Positions 12,391 to 26,615 of a stretch of DNA of 64,000 bases are shown here, piece after piece. A model generated the notes under the pieces. It did not search any database, had not been told where the DNA came from, and saw nothing but the letters and a program-made list of their open reading frames with translations. The stretch covers positions 15,584,050-15,648,049 of the forward strand of contig NC_089869.1 in the NCBI RefSeq assembly GCF_036373705.1, written 5' to 3'. This DNA is from Amia ocellicauda (Eukaryota > Chordata > Actinopteri > Amiiformes > Amiidae). Numbering within the stretch: position 1 is the stretch's first letter; each line of letters begins with the position of its first letter. Made by a program: the position numbers and the translations under genes.

Positions 12391-15300
12391 GTAAGTAACT
12401 TATGGGCTTCGTGCAGACATTGTATCTGAGTCCGAGTTGGAAACTGTAGTGGTTATAATAATCGAACCGCTCTGTCTTCCAATAAATCACTTATTTTTAT
12501 TTAACTGAGCGTCTTCGTTTGTCGCCGTTAATTGTTTTTTTAATTTTGTTTATTCTAATCTTTAATTACTTCAGTCATATTCAGCTCTTTACTCATTGGA
12601 CCATGTTTGTATGTAGCTTTAACCGTTCGTCTTTGTAAAGCAAGGACCTTTAATGCCAGTTCTCATCTTTAAACGCGCTGGCGTGATTCATGAAACATGA
12701 TGCGTTAAGCTATGTTTGGCATTGCTTTTATTGGTCTATATTTATTAGGAAGATATAGTAGTTTAAATATAGTACACTTGAAAGCACAAATAAGTGAATA
12801 CTACGGATAAGAGGAAAATCTTTAGCTAACAGTAATGGTGTTAATTATGAATCTAAACTTTATACATCTGTGGGAGTTTTTAGCTCGCCTTAATTTTGAG
12901 TACATTTTTGTAATTAAGGCGTTTTGAAATTGAATAACTGGGATTGCGTAGTCTGGATAACTATACATTGAACTTGAGAGAAACTGTATTTTCACTCCCT
13001 GCCAAAGATTGAATCGCCCTGTATAGTTGATTCAACTCGATTGATTTTAAACCAATTAGGTAATTAAAAGAAAAAAATAATACGTTTTTATTTTGTAAAG
13101 TACATGTAGTTGATTTATTATTCTGACATTTATTTTGGAATGTAAACATTATACATTTAATGTCTTCTGTATTTAAACCCACTTTTTTCAAGATGGCCAT
13201 GTCAGCAGAGTTCAGAAATTGAGTAAGAATAATCCCTGACTCAAACATATTAACATCTTTTCATTTAATGTTAAAACAGGTTGGTGCATTAGTCTTAGGA
13301 AAAGGATCAGGTCTCATGTTTATGATTGAACTTTTTTTTGGGGTCTTTTATACTCTGGCACACAGCTGAATATAGTCTTCTGATTCAGAACATAAGTTAA
13401 ATACTACTTTCTTACTCTGACTGTAATGGCTTAAGTTGTAGTTCTTGCTTAGCATTTTTCTTTCCATCCCTTATTTTTTTCTTTGTTCATTAAAAAAAAG
13501 AGTATAATCTCTCATCTGCAAGTTTTTATTCAATAATGGTTATTTTAAAAATAGTAATGTTATTACAACAACAAGGAATACTTTAACTTTTTGTCTTTTT
13601 CTGCTTGCGTCTGGTCTATTGGTTCTCAGTTAGACCAGAAATACTCTGAAGACACCATCCCTGTAGGAACACAATTAGTCGCTATGGCTCAGTAGGGCCA
13701 CTGCCAGTACAAAACCAGAACTGTTGCATGACCTATTGAATTTTTATGTGCAGTATAGGACATTTGCTAGGACCTGTCTGTCTTCATAGTTTGACTTGGG
13801 AACCAGTTTTATAGCTGTGTTCATGCTTGAGCAATACTGAGATTGAATCCTTCAATTTCTGGTACTCCTGCCAGCAGTTTATTTCTTAGTTACAGACAAA
13901 CTTTGTACTTGTCTTAATCTATTGAAAGATTAAAATGTATTCTGCGTGCGGACAGATATTTAGTTGTACAGGTTACTCACTTGTACAACAAGGCAATGGG
14001 CATAGGTTGAGTATTTATAGTTCTAAGTGATCTAACATTTGTAACCTATTCCAGGAGAACTACGTTTTATCAGTCTGTGATTAGAGATTAGATGCTGCTT
14101 TTCTGATTCTCAGCAACTCTGTCAATGTCACAGCCCACAATGTCAAGTAGTTAATGAATCTGATTTTATATATATATATATATATATATATTAGACTTAC
14201 ATTTGATAGGGGACTCTTTATAGCAACAGTGGTCTGCTGTGTATCCCTTCTATTGTCCTGTCAGACATAAAATACTACTCTACTACTGATAGTTCAGCCT
14301 ACTACCATTACTAAATTGGTCAATCTCAATTTATACAGGAACCTTCCTATCAGTCAGTCACAGTAGTTGAGCTCATTGGCAGCATCCCAGCATCCCAGAG
14401 CAACAGCGGAAGCACTAGTGGAGGATTACAGCACCTTGAAACAGGTGCAGTGCTGTGTCTTTTGAAATGTTGACTAACACCAGTAATCAAGCTGTGATTG
14501 CTGGCAAATACTCCTCTAGATTGTATTAATACTTGATTGTGTAAACCATTGTGTTCATAAGGAAACCATAACTTCACCCTGTTCCTTTTGCAACAGGTTA
14601 CATTGCTGCACACTGGGGAGGATATTTCAGTGCAACTCTCTGCCATTCTGTTATCACTGTTCCTTTGTGGTATGCCATTTGCATGTGGCTGTATTGTATC
14701 TTTGTATTCGTTTTCTTAAGAGTCATTGTCTAGACTGGTCATAGAAATGGTGATCACTCGGATTCCTTTTTGTTTTTATTTTATTTTTATATATTTACAG
14801 GTAGTATTGTATGTAGCTCCCACAATATATTAATTAATGTGATTAGCAGTGACATAAAATGTGCTATTACAGTTAATTGCTTAAGATATGTGAAGAACCA
14901 TTCTTTAATGAAGTGGAGAAGTAAAGCAATAGAATCTTTAATACAAGCTAGCAGGGAAGAGTGACATAGGAAAAATCCAAGTGTCAGTCTTAAATGCTTA
15001 CAAGTTGTGACAGGCTTTATACACTTAATGGGCTGGGCAACTCCCATTACAGAAACGTATATATTCACACATGTATTCATTATCTTTGGTGCATGTCCAG
15101 GTCTTAAGTTAGAAACGGAAAAAACTAAAAACTGTTTGTGCTTTCTTCAAGTCCTTCATCAGGACTAATTTAGAACAATGACATTTGTGTTGTAAGCAAA
15201 TGTCATTGATTTAATCTGCTTAAGATAATTGTTTAATATGTGTTTGTTCTGTTTTGTGTAGCACAGCATGATTGATAGCTGACCAAAAAGTTGCACTTTT

Positions 15301-17739
15301 TGCGCAATCTTGTCTACTGTTCTTGCCCAGAAAACAATACATCTAACTGTTGGGACACTTTTTTCCTTCTAAGATGTGGGAAATTCTGTGTGATGGCTTG
15401 TGATCTGGCCACTGCAGCTGGAAATATTGCCAAAACAAAAAGGGCTCCCGATCCGTTTGGACAGCCCTTTGCTGGTGTGTGTTAGCCTGTGCTGTTTCAG
15501 CAGAGAGAAACCCAGCTCCTGGGAGGTTTTCTGCTTCCCTTGTAAAATCTCCCTATGTTTTTAAATGTTTGTATAACCCTCTGTACAGTATATATTTACA
15601 TTTTCATATTGATTTAAAAAATAGTGATGCAAGGGTTTGTTAAAGCTGATGGTGTAAGTCCATATTCTCCTACACACTCATTCCCATATTACTGGCATCA
15701 TATATTTGTTTCATTATTCAAAGTGCTCACATTGAGAATAATTGTAGTGGTGGTGTGTGACTTCCTGCTGAAGTTTCCTTGGCACATAAGTCAGTCTTGT
15801 GTCATCTGAGTCTGAACTCACATATTACAAAAGATCCTTGTTATCACGGAAATGAATAGGGGTTTATTTAGTAAAGGTATAGTCTGTAAGGGGCTGTCAG
15901 TGGTAAATAGAGATGCAATGTGATCTTGGAGCTAGCTGAAGGGCTACAAATCCATTTCTGCCACATGGTGCACCACTAAAATGAACAATATCTCAGATCC
16001 CATCATATACAGTTTTATCACCACTTTCCACATTATAGCTCAGTTTTCATTCTGGTTGAGCACGTTTCATGAAGCATGTTTGTTCTTCACCAGTGAAATG
16101 TAATAAGAGCAAGTTCCAGAAAGCTCTTATGGATAGCAGATGTGCAGTCCCCTTCCCAGTTACAGTGACATCAAAATTTTAAATTTGACTTGTGTTTCTT
16201 CAGACTACTGCTGACTACCTAAACACATTACAATCCTGTTCTGTTTGCCAGACACAAGCAGCCAGTTCAAGTTTGACTTTATTTGCTCTTCATCAGTCTT
16301 TGAAGTACTGTTTTTACTAAATGATATATTCAAAACAGTAATGGTAGTTTGAAAATCTTGCTTTCAGCATTACAAAAATTGATTGTTTCCGTCTAGAAAC
16401 CGGCATACTTTTGTATAGAGAAGTAGGCCTAGCCCTCTTATGCAATCATCCTTGCTTATGGGAGTTTATATTTGCGTTCGAATTCTTACTTCATCATTTG
16501 CTGCGCCTTAAGAACAGAAAAGCTTACACAGCTTCTACCAGCGATTACACCGAGAACTTTGGAACAGATAAGGGCGGTTGTGGTGAGCTGTCAGTTGTGT
16601 GTAAAGTAGAGGGGAAGGAAATTCTTTCATGGGATATATTAGTCATTCTAATATTTCTGCAAAGAAACAGGAATGTCTGGATCCAAGATGCAGAGTGGTT
16701 AATGACAATGGTATTGACTTGTAGCTCTGACAGCGAGAGGTTTCTATGCGGTTTAAGAAATGATCTCTTAATGATGTAACTGAATATATATATATTATAG
16801 AGATGAGTAAAGGTTAAAATAGAACCACTACAGAACCTCTTCAATGTTTAGTTATAAAATAGTATGCTCCAAAATATTAGGGCTATGTCAAAGATTTAGT
16901 TTTTATTACATTATTTTAATACTTTTTGGCAAATTTATTTTTAAAATCTAAATCAGGATACTTATTTGCAGAAAACATTTATTTAATCAGTTGCAGCAGT
17001 TCTGTATACATTTTTATATTTAGCTTTTCCAACTGCCAGATTAAAATGTTTTCTGGGTGCATGCTGTCTTAAACCTTAATGAAAAAACAATCCCAGATAC
17101 AATCTAGGAAGACTACACTGCAGTTTTATTTAAATACTTGTGTGTCATTACAGTTTGTATCATTTGAATCTGTTCCACACCACACATCTATGCATCATCA
17201 TTTCCCTTACAAAAGTACTGCTGTTGCTTTATGTCTAGACGACCAATGCCTTGTGGATTGCTTTCCATATGACCGCATGAAGAAGAAAAAAGAAAAAAAG
17301 CACCTGAATTTATGACAAAATTGTTGTTTTTTTAATAACACATTTAATAATATCACCTTAAGGATGAGTGTTTTGAACCTTAAAAATATATTTTAAGATT
17401 ATCTTATAAAAACACATAGTGTGGAGTGTGTTGCTGGTCAAACAGTTGACAGTTCCGGACTGTCAAAGGGATTCACAAACAAATCACCTGGGCCATGGTA
17501 AATGCCACGTGCAGTGTATTGAATAGATGTGCAGGCTTTGAGGTCATTCTGTACATTATCTGTTCAATCTATAATCCATTAGAAACCACTTATGTATTCA
17601 ATCATCAACTGGTGAATTGCCAGTTTTTAGGACCGTACCATTAAATATTAAATTAGAGAATTTGCAAGAGAAGTCTATCACCAAAACATCAAAAATGACT
17701 TGATCAGTAATCAATTGATTTTATTTGTCTCTTCTCCAG
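12391..17739 (+). other. samd8: samd8 intron 1
   Basis: A 5.3-kb intron in the 5' untranslated region, from GTAAGT at 12391 to CTTCTCCAG at 17739. I see no gene or transposon with recognisable ends in it. It contains a TA microsatellite at 14167-14191 and a 12-bp perfect stem at 15176-15208. The remainder is AT-rich unassigned sequence. Confidence 0.6.
14167..14191. repeat. (TA)n microsatellite
   Basis: About 12 TA units in samd8 intron 1. Confidence 0.9.
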
Positions 17740-17754
17740 GTAGAGTGTATGAAA

Positions 17755-20700
17755 ATGTCTGGGTGTCAGCTAAACATTCGCCGCTGGACGACGAAGCACG
17801 TGGCCAAGTGGCTGAAGGAAGAAGGCTTCTGCGACTATGTGGACCTCCTCTGTAACCGGCACAGGCTGGATGGCACCTCTCTGTTGACTCTGACGGAGTA
17901 CGACCTCCGCTCTCCCCCTCTGGAGCTGAAGGTCCTTGGGGACATTAAGAGGCTCATGGTCTCCATTCGCAAGCTCCAGAAACAGAACAGTGACCTTCTG
18001 GAGGAGCTGGGGTACACTTGTGATGGTTGGCCCGCGGCGTCCGGGAGCCACTCTATGCAGGGCGCTGGAGACTGGCTGTGTAATGGCGACCCGGTGCGAG
18101 ACTGTGTCAGCGCGGTCACGAGCCTGAGCGGGGAGCAGTACCACCAGTACACCAATGGGAAATACAAACCACACACACGGAGACTGGACCCGGAGTACTG
18201 GAAGACCGTCCTGAGTTGCATTTACGTCGTGTTTGTGTTTGGGTTCACGTCCTTTGTGATGGTGATTGTGCACGAGCGTGTGCCCGACATGCGCACCTAC
18301 CCGCCATTGCCAGACATATTCTTAGACAGGTGGGTCATCTGTTCGGCTGAGAAGACAATCTGAAACACCCCCACATCTAATTGTACGCATTTATTTTACA
18401 TTTACGTAAAGTACGTTTTCAGTTCTAAAGATTTAACTGAATTGTGTTTTTAGATTTGTATGGGCCTAGTTTGAGATTTGTTTTGGTCTTTGGACTTGTG
18501 TAATACATTGAGTGCAAAGTTAATTAATTAATGGCTACATCTTGTATTTTTATCAGTTGAATTTGTGGATGTTTAAACTAGCATACAACACATTTATATT
18601 TTTCCTGTTAGGGAGAAATAGAAAATTCTGAACAGTAGTGTTGAAGTATTTAGTACTTACTGTGTGACACTGCTTTTTTGTTATACCTTATGTTTATTTA
18701 GTCCTAGACCTTTAATCTTGCTTTTAATCTGTACAGGAATTAATAATGGATATAATTCTAATGGCACGCTATTTCAGATGCTTGGTGACATGATCTCTGA
18801 AGACCTAAGTTTAGCCTAGAGTATACTCAAGCTGATTATATAAATCTAAGCAGACATAGATTTGTTGTTGCTGGCGCTGTCTCTGAAAACAAACCTGGGT
18901 AGAAAGATGCAGATTAAATAACAGCCCTCTCAGTTGTCTACAGGGTTATTTCTGAAGGACAAGATTTTTATGAAAACAGACAGTCACAGCATATAGCTAA
19001 CATCTTGCCCCCTGACTTAAAGCACATGTTCTACAGTGAAAAGCTGTTGATTTTCAGTATTATAAAATATGATATGATTGTTTAAACTACTAAGTTTTCC
19101 AGAGAATGGTCTTTCTCTGTTAATTTGTTTTTGTCTATTTGTGAAAATTGCTCCCACATTTTAAGAAACCTGCTGGTAATGTCATCACATCAGAGATTTT
19201 GTTTTCCTGCCAGCCCTGGTGCCCAGAATCAATGTTTCGACTATCAGTTGTCAAAACACAGTTGTTAGTGTTCACAAACTTTTCCCAACCCTTAACATCT
19301 GAAGGGGAGTTACTGTAGAATTGCAAGTGTGCCAGTGTTTCTTATGAAATATATTTTATTTTAATGCAACCGGGAAATTGGCAGGAATGCTCAGGGGACC
19401 ACACTGTAGAAGTGCCAACAGTAATAATTCTGTTGTTTGTATCCTTTGACCCAAAGCCATGGAAAGTGCTTTCTGTAGCCCTGTTGAGTGTATCAGAAGT
19501 TACTCACTCTGGTCACTATTAATTCACGTCTCAGGAGGGCTTGTGATGTTTGAACGGAGTAAAGCTGTCCTCCCTTTAGTCAGATGTTACAGAAAACTAG
19601 GTCACACTAGCAAAGGCAGAATCTTAAAAAGGAGTCACTTTGTGTATATGGAAGACTGAGACTATGATTAATACAATGTAATTTAACTATTTTAACATTG
19701 TCTTCACAGTGTACCCAGAATACCTTGGGCTTTTGCCATGGCTGAAGCCTGCGGTGTTATTCTGTGCAATATATGGTTGTTGGTGCTGCTTCTTCACAAA
19801 CACAGGTACTGTGATCATGAGGTCAAGAATATTTCCTGACATGAATGGGGGTGGTGGGGGATATTGCACTTGCAAAAGCATTAGAAGACTGCACATGTTT
19901 TTCTGAAGGACAAGTGAGAAGTAGAAACCCTACTATTGACTGTTCTGCATACAGATATCAGAGCTCCCTGCATCTTTGTCTTTCTTCCAGTGCAAACATT
20001 TCAGTAGCTGCTCTGTCAACACATGCAGTTTCTTATCCTTTTTTTGCTTTGAAAGTGAGCCTTTAGTTGGAACAATTATTTCCCACAGTCGCTCTGTCAT
20101 GGTTTCTATCCAGAAGCTGTTATTTAGCTGTTAGTTTATATATAAATAAAAAAACTCGCAGAGGGAGGGGTTTAGTGTCAGAATGTCTTTGTTTCTGAAA
20201 ACACTGCTGCTGTACCAAGGCTGTATGACGTGCTAGATGGGAACTTGGTACCAGTGAGAACATTGTGCTACATATTGTTTTTGTTTAAAAAATAAAAAAA
20301 ATCATTAATTAAATGAATGATGTTTGAGAGGGTAGAAGAAACGCAAACAAAAATTGTTGATTTTATTGCAGATCGATTCTCTTGCGCCGGTTGTGCAGTC
20401 TCATGGGCACGGTGTTCATGCTGCGCTGTGTTACAATGTTTGTCACATCTCTCTCAGTGCCTGGACAGCACCTACAGTGTTCAGGAAAGGTATGTTTTGT
20501 AGCCCCAAGATGAATAACGGCAGTTCACACACCCAAACAGGCTTCTTTTCTTAATCCGATGAACGTTAAAAAAATGCTTAGTCGCCTAATCCAGTGCTTC
20601 TCAGTTTTCCTTTCTTATTCTTTACTTAATTTAATATGTAGCCCCACTTTTTTGAGCCTTATAGATTTGCTTTTATTAAAAACATATATTAAGGAGAGTT

Positions 20701-22665
20701 ATATTCAAATGCTTTGAGTTGATATTTTCTGCTTTTCTTTGTAGTTTACATTACAGGGATTTAGCATATTTCAGCTGTCATAGTCGGTCACACTGAAGTG
20801 GGTTTTAACTGTTCCAGTAAAACTGCTTCATTACCAAGTGTGTGAACGTGTGTCATATACACACATATATACACACACACATGGTTATATGTTAAGTGGT
20901 CTCTTATTTTTTTCCAGAGCTGCATTTTAAGATTTAATGTTATGGCAACTGGATGACGTACAGAAACTGCATTAAATTGAGGCTATTAAAACTACTGATC
21001 ATGTGGGTATGTGCAGCCAAAGTGCACCGTGTAATTAGCTTAATAAGGGAGCATGTCAGATAAAAATGAATTCCTTTGTGAAGAAGAACAATCTGCTTGA
21101 TTAGAATGGGTGCTCTTTGGCTCTGTAGGGCTAAATGATTCAGTTAGATAATGATGCTGCCGCTAATGGATTTTTCTCCTCTGGATCTCTAGTGGGTCAG
21201 ATATATATTTCTTCTGGACACCTCTTATCTGAACTCTGTAATTGTGACAACCTTTGCTAAAACAATATAATTATGACAAGTAATTTGTTTAAAACTAGTT
21301 ATATTCAGAATGTAAACTAATTACAGATTATATACATTTTGTCCTGTCCTTTTTAAACATTTAAAACCATGGTCTTCTGGTTCTTTTTGTTTGTTGTTGT
21401 TTGAAGTAAATCCTTGACGTTTAAATGATTTTATCTTTTTTAAGACCATATTTTATGCTCTCATCTCTATACATTTGATTTTTACTGGCAATATGTAAAC
21501 CTTTTGTTTATTCATTCATGTGTTTGTTTGGATCTTGGCTACATTCTTAAACCAGGCAGACATCTTCCTTACTTTCCTCTCTTTAAGATTTACGGTGACA
21601 TGTGGGCAAAGCTGCGCCGAGCTGTGGCCATCTGGAGTGGTTTTGGGATGACCCTGACAGGCGTCCACACTTGCGGCGATTACATGTTCAGTGGTCACAC
21701 GGTCGTCCTGACCATGCTGAACTTCTTTGTTACAGAATGTAAGTGCATGGGAGTGGCTGTGCCCAGATTGCTGCGTTCTTGTCCTCTGTGAAAGGTATCA
21801 GTCGTGAGTAAAGGTTGTGTTGCCACAGCATAGACATAGGCACATTTTCCGATCCTCCACTCGTGACAGCTGAGAATATGGAACTGAAACCTATTTATTT
21901 ATTTATTATTATTATTTTATTTTTTTACTTGATTCTGTTATTGAGGTTCACAGCAGTCCTATTCAGTCCTATTGAATTCGGTTTTGATGTGGAAATGCTT
22001 TGTCAAATTGACTGCGTGACAAAATGTCAAGTGCACACAAATCTAAACCTTGAATGCATATCTTCAGTCCCATGCACAGAAATGGCTGCCTGTGCTTCTG
22101 CTGCCATCAGATGGTGCTTATTAGAATTACACACAATGCAGAGTACATTCACCTTTTTGTATCGTATACAAAGTTGACATGATATTTTATGTACTGTAGT
22201 TTTTACAATAAATATGTTTGAGTTCACTCCCAAATAAAAAGGACTGATAATCATAATGTATCATGAACTTCAAATGTAACTTTCACAATACATGACCGTA
22301 CATGTATATATACATATGTCTGATTATAAATACCTTTTGATATATATTTTTTTCTCCTAGATACACCAAGAACCTGGAATTTCATACACACACTATCTTG
22401 GGTTTTGAACTTGTTTGGCATCTTCTTCATCCTGGCTGCTCATGAACACTACTCCATAGATGTCTTCATTGCTTTCTACATCACCACAAGACTCTTCCTG
22501 TACTACCACACACTGGCCAACACCAGGGCCTACCAGCAGAGCCGCAGGGCACGGATCTGGTTCCCCATGTTCTCGTTCTTTGAGTGCAACGTCAACGGAC
22601 CCGTGCCCAATGAATACTGCTGGCCCTTCTCCAAACCTTTCATCATGAAAAGGTTAATTGGGTAG
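17755..22665 (+). CDS. samd8: SAMD8 / SMSr, ceramide phosphoethanolamine synthase (five coding exons)
   Basis: Coding exons are 17755-18329, 19710-19805, 20372-20489, 21588-21738 and 22361-22665, all with GT-AG borders and matching phases. They give 414 residues plus stop (human 415). The enzyme is an ER membrane protein that moves a phosphoethanolamine head group to ceramide and helps control ceramide levels. Residues 8-75 form the SAM domain ([18 protein letters not shown]..). Membrane segments start near residue 150 ([14 protein letters not shown]). The catalytic triad of the sphingomyelin synthase family is present: His300 in MFSGHT, and His343 and Asp347 in [10 protein letters not shown] chose the ATG at 17755 because [15 protein letters not shown] aligns with the human start and it has A at -3; an in-frame ATG two codons upstream (17749) has a poorer context. 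The C-terminus IMKRLIG is identical to human. Confidence 0.97.
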
Positions 22666-25600
22666 CATGGTAATCCTCCAGTTATCGCCCTTGGAGCAAT
22701 TTCATTTTGCAGGCCCTGGGCTAGATGTTAACCTCCGAATGACAAATCCGTTACGATGGTGCTGCATATTCATCTGATTTTGTGAAGTCAAGTGATGGTG
22801 ACGATCTTTGCAATAACATCATTCTATTGAAATTGCCATTTTAATCCTAATAATGCTGCAGATGAGAACGGGGCAGAGTGGGGATCCTGTGTTCCTGTGG
22901 TTAACAGTTGGAGGGCTTTCTACGTCAGACTGTACAGAAAACAGATCGAGGGCATGGAAAAGTTTCTGTCTGGTGTCTTTCTGTTTAAAAACCTACTTGT
23001 CTGCTTGGAAAGGCTGAAAAAAGATAAGATTTTCTTTTTTTTAATCTTAGATTGTCTAAAAGTATGGAAATTATAACAGGAGTACAATCTCCCCTGTGGT
23101 CTCTAAATGGGGTTAGAATGATGTAGTATTTGTGTGGTTAATATTGTAATTGGGTATAAGGTGAGGGTCTTAGTGCTATGTAATTGTAATGAGCTTAACC
23201 CATGTAAAGGAAAATGCTACAGCATCCTTAGAAATATTGAAATTCTGTGTAAAAGGTGGGGTACTACTAGAAGGATTTGTATTTGTACCAATTAGCCTAC
23301 TTTTCCAGTGTCCAGGTTGAATTTTAAACTGCTGCTTTAATGAGGGTAATTTAATTTCCTGTCTTTGTTTGGACCCATGGTAGCAATGTACAAGCAGCTG
23401 ACAAAAAGTCTGGACACAAAAAGGTTACCGATTTCAAGGTACATTTGTTTTCTTTAAGACCGCCAATGTTTGGAATAAAAAACTAACAAAAAAGTCTTAA
23501 GATATTATTCCATTTGCCAACAAAGCTTTATTATTATAAATGTTTTCTTTACACTAACAACATTCGAACCCGCTTATGTGGAATTTTGCACAGTTCTGGT
23601 TACGGTCTTCACTGTAATGTAGGCTTGAACAAAGAAAGCTAAGAAATGTGATCCATTTCGAAATAAGTTTACCAACAGTTTACTAAACAATTGAGTTTTG
23701 ACATGGCTAGAAGAAATACAATGAACGTCATTAAAATATATTTACAAATACGTACAAATGGAAGGAATTTGTATGAGGAAGCTTCCAGAGTTCCTTTGAG
23801 GTAATTTAGTCACAGTAAAAATTGTACATTTAAACATGTGACTTTATTTGCCTTTCCAAATGTTCATTATTTTATAAAAAAAATATTTCATGTCTGTGTC
23901 TTAATTTATAGAGTATTTTTAAAGTCTACATTTTTATTTAAATTTGTAAAAAATGGTTATTTGCTAGAAAAGAGAGGTTTGACATTGGTGCACTGAGTAA
24001 ATTGTTTTTTTAGTTAAAGTATTTGCTCTGTGTTTAAGGCTCAATGTTGCATCGGCGATTGGATACAGTTATGCAAAACAAGAACAATACTAAGTGAGAT
24101 CGAAAGTAATCTGTTGTCCTGTTTAATCCTAATTTTATATGTATGTTCAATGTATCTTGTTAAACATCTGCTCCTCAATGCCCACTGTATTAATGAATAA
24201 GTGAATATTGCACAATAAACTATACAAATAATAGTATAACAAAGCCATGACATTAGTTACATAGATTTATTTTAATCAATATTAATTCTGGCTGATTCTA
24301 ACTGACCCCTATTTAGGAAGGGTTTTCATTGAGTATTATAAGATGCATATTTGGAAGAATGTGTGCTAACTATCGCATAACAATGTCTCAAGAAGGACAA
24401 TAATGAGAAAACATTTACTGTACTCTGGAGCACATGTTGAAATTAATATAGCAAATACTACACTATTTTAAATGTAATTTGCTTTTGATTACTAAGCAAA
24501 ACCCTGAGTGTAGAAATAATTATCAGCTGATGTAAAATTCCTTTCCACATCAAAGAGTGACACCATGGTGAAAAGTATGAGAATATAAAACTATCATTTC
24601 CTAAGGCAACTTACTTACAACACTGTAATACTGAATACTGTTTTAAAGGTAAGCCCAATTCCTAATGACAGTTACTATTATACATGTTTTGTGTCACAGA
24701 TCTATATGTATACTTGGAAAATCCACAAATGAAGGCCTTCCCCAACTACAACTAAAGTATTGTCAGTGATGGCAAGCTACAGTTTGTGCGTTCTGAAATA
24801 AATGCCTTTTTTGTTTTCTGCCATGCTTCACTGTTCTTGGTCAAGTTTTTTTATGGGGTTTTCTTTTTATTAAGAGCCCAGATTAGCAATACCCTCACAC
24901 TCTGCCTAAGTTTTAAGTTTTACACTAACCGTTCCTAATTTTACATCCGAGTAATTAGTATGTACCCTCATTAAATATTTACAATTTCACTGATCAATCA
25001 ACATTGATCTAAATATATAGATATGTAGTGTATTTGACTGATAACTCTACTTACCTCAAAGTCACAAAAGCTATTATTGCAGCATTACTGCTTTAATTAC
25101 ATATTAATATCAGAGATATTGTGAGCATGGCAGAGTGCCTTAGATATAAAGAGGAATCTGTGAATCCATTTAGCTGTGTATTTAGTACTACCTTTTGCAC
25201 TTTTTTATATCTAATGCAGTGCTATTTAACTTCCTTTTAGCCTATTGCTGATGTTAGAAGAAGCAATTGTATTTTAATATTTGGAAAGCTTACTTTTTTC
25301 AGGACCGTATATTAACATAGACTTCTAGTGTTTGTATCATAGTTATATTAAAGTACTTGATGAATTCTATAAAACGAGTTTTGACTAAGGTGACCCTGAC
25401 ATAAAGATGGTTTTGGGGTCATGTTGCTTCTCTAGGGTGGTATAGCCCCCAGGGAGACTACTTGCATTTTATTTAAGGCACATATTTTCAAATGCCTTGA
25501 AAGTACATCATCCTCTCTACTCAAAGTGCTTTTAATAACTTTGGAATGATTCACTTTTTATTAAAATACAAATTTTAAAAGGGGAAAGAAGGATTCCTTA

Positions 25601-26615
25601 TTACCGTCCTGGCCTGACTGCTGTACTTGAATAATGAAAGGGATTGTTGCACTCCTCACGTTCTCGTTCTTCAAATTTTGGTGTCATGCATTGAAGTGGA
25701 AGGAACTTTAGTGGTACTACAAGAAAATCTTTGGTAGTGAACTATGGTTTAACTTTGGTTGAGCTATAAATATAAAATGCAAAGTTCTCTCGTTATATTA
25801 AAAGTTTTAACTGCCTTTGTTATATTTACTAAACTGCACATTTCAATTATTTTGTATGTTTTATCTTTTTCTTTAAATGTTTACAAATATGTCTGTGCAG
25901 TATTCGATTGGCCTGTAGATGTATGTCAATAAGTTTACGGTGACTGTTGCAGTATTTCACTTGTTAGCACATTTAGATGATTGGAAACATTTTGGAGCAA
26001 TACTACTGTACACTACTTTGTTTATGTTGCAGTTATCTAGTGGAGTGTTGTCAAAACTCCCAGCAGAACACAAATCTAAAATTCACCATTTTGGTTGCTT
26101 ATATAGTATACATGTTCTTCTTTTGTCTTCAATACAAAGATATGTCATTGCCTGCAACGTAAATAACATTTTAAATGACTTATATATGTAAAATGTATAT
26201 ATTTACATTTTCAATTAAAAAAGAAAAAAAAGGTATAACACTTTAAAAATCTAGCCTTTATTAGTGAAGCTCTCTCAAGCGCCTAGTGTGCTAAAGGTTA
26301 CATTGCATTGTTCAAAGGTACAGTACTATTGATTCCTGTACGTTGTTGCATTTAAAACTGGTAAGGCGGCTGCAATAAAAAACATACTTTTTTCAAACTA
26401 CTGTTTTCGAAGATTGAGTCTTGTTTGATTGATTGTTAGTTTGTCTTTTTTTTTTAACAGCATCACATCGATATTTGAGTCTTTATACTTCAATATGATA
26501 TCAAGACCTGTGTAAAGAGATGTATATATAGACCACAACATCAGATCTCCACCTTACAGCTGATTGTGAGTTTCTCCATTCTTGATCACCAAACCGGGTC
26601 AGCATTTTCTATATA
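22666..26615 (+). other. samd8 3' untranslated and intergenic region
   Basis: About 4 kb without recognisable exons. Several AATAAA hexamers occur (for example 23474-23479 and 26374-26379), so the samd8 transcript could end early or use a long 3' UTR as in mammals. No transposon with recognisable ends was found. Confidence 0.5.
26374..26379 (+). terminator. Candidate distal polyadenylation signal for samd8
   Basis: AATAAA within TGCAATAAAAAAC, followed by T- and GT-rich sequence. It is one of several possible signals; the choice is inferred. Confidence 0.3.
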
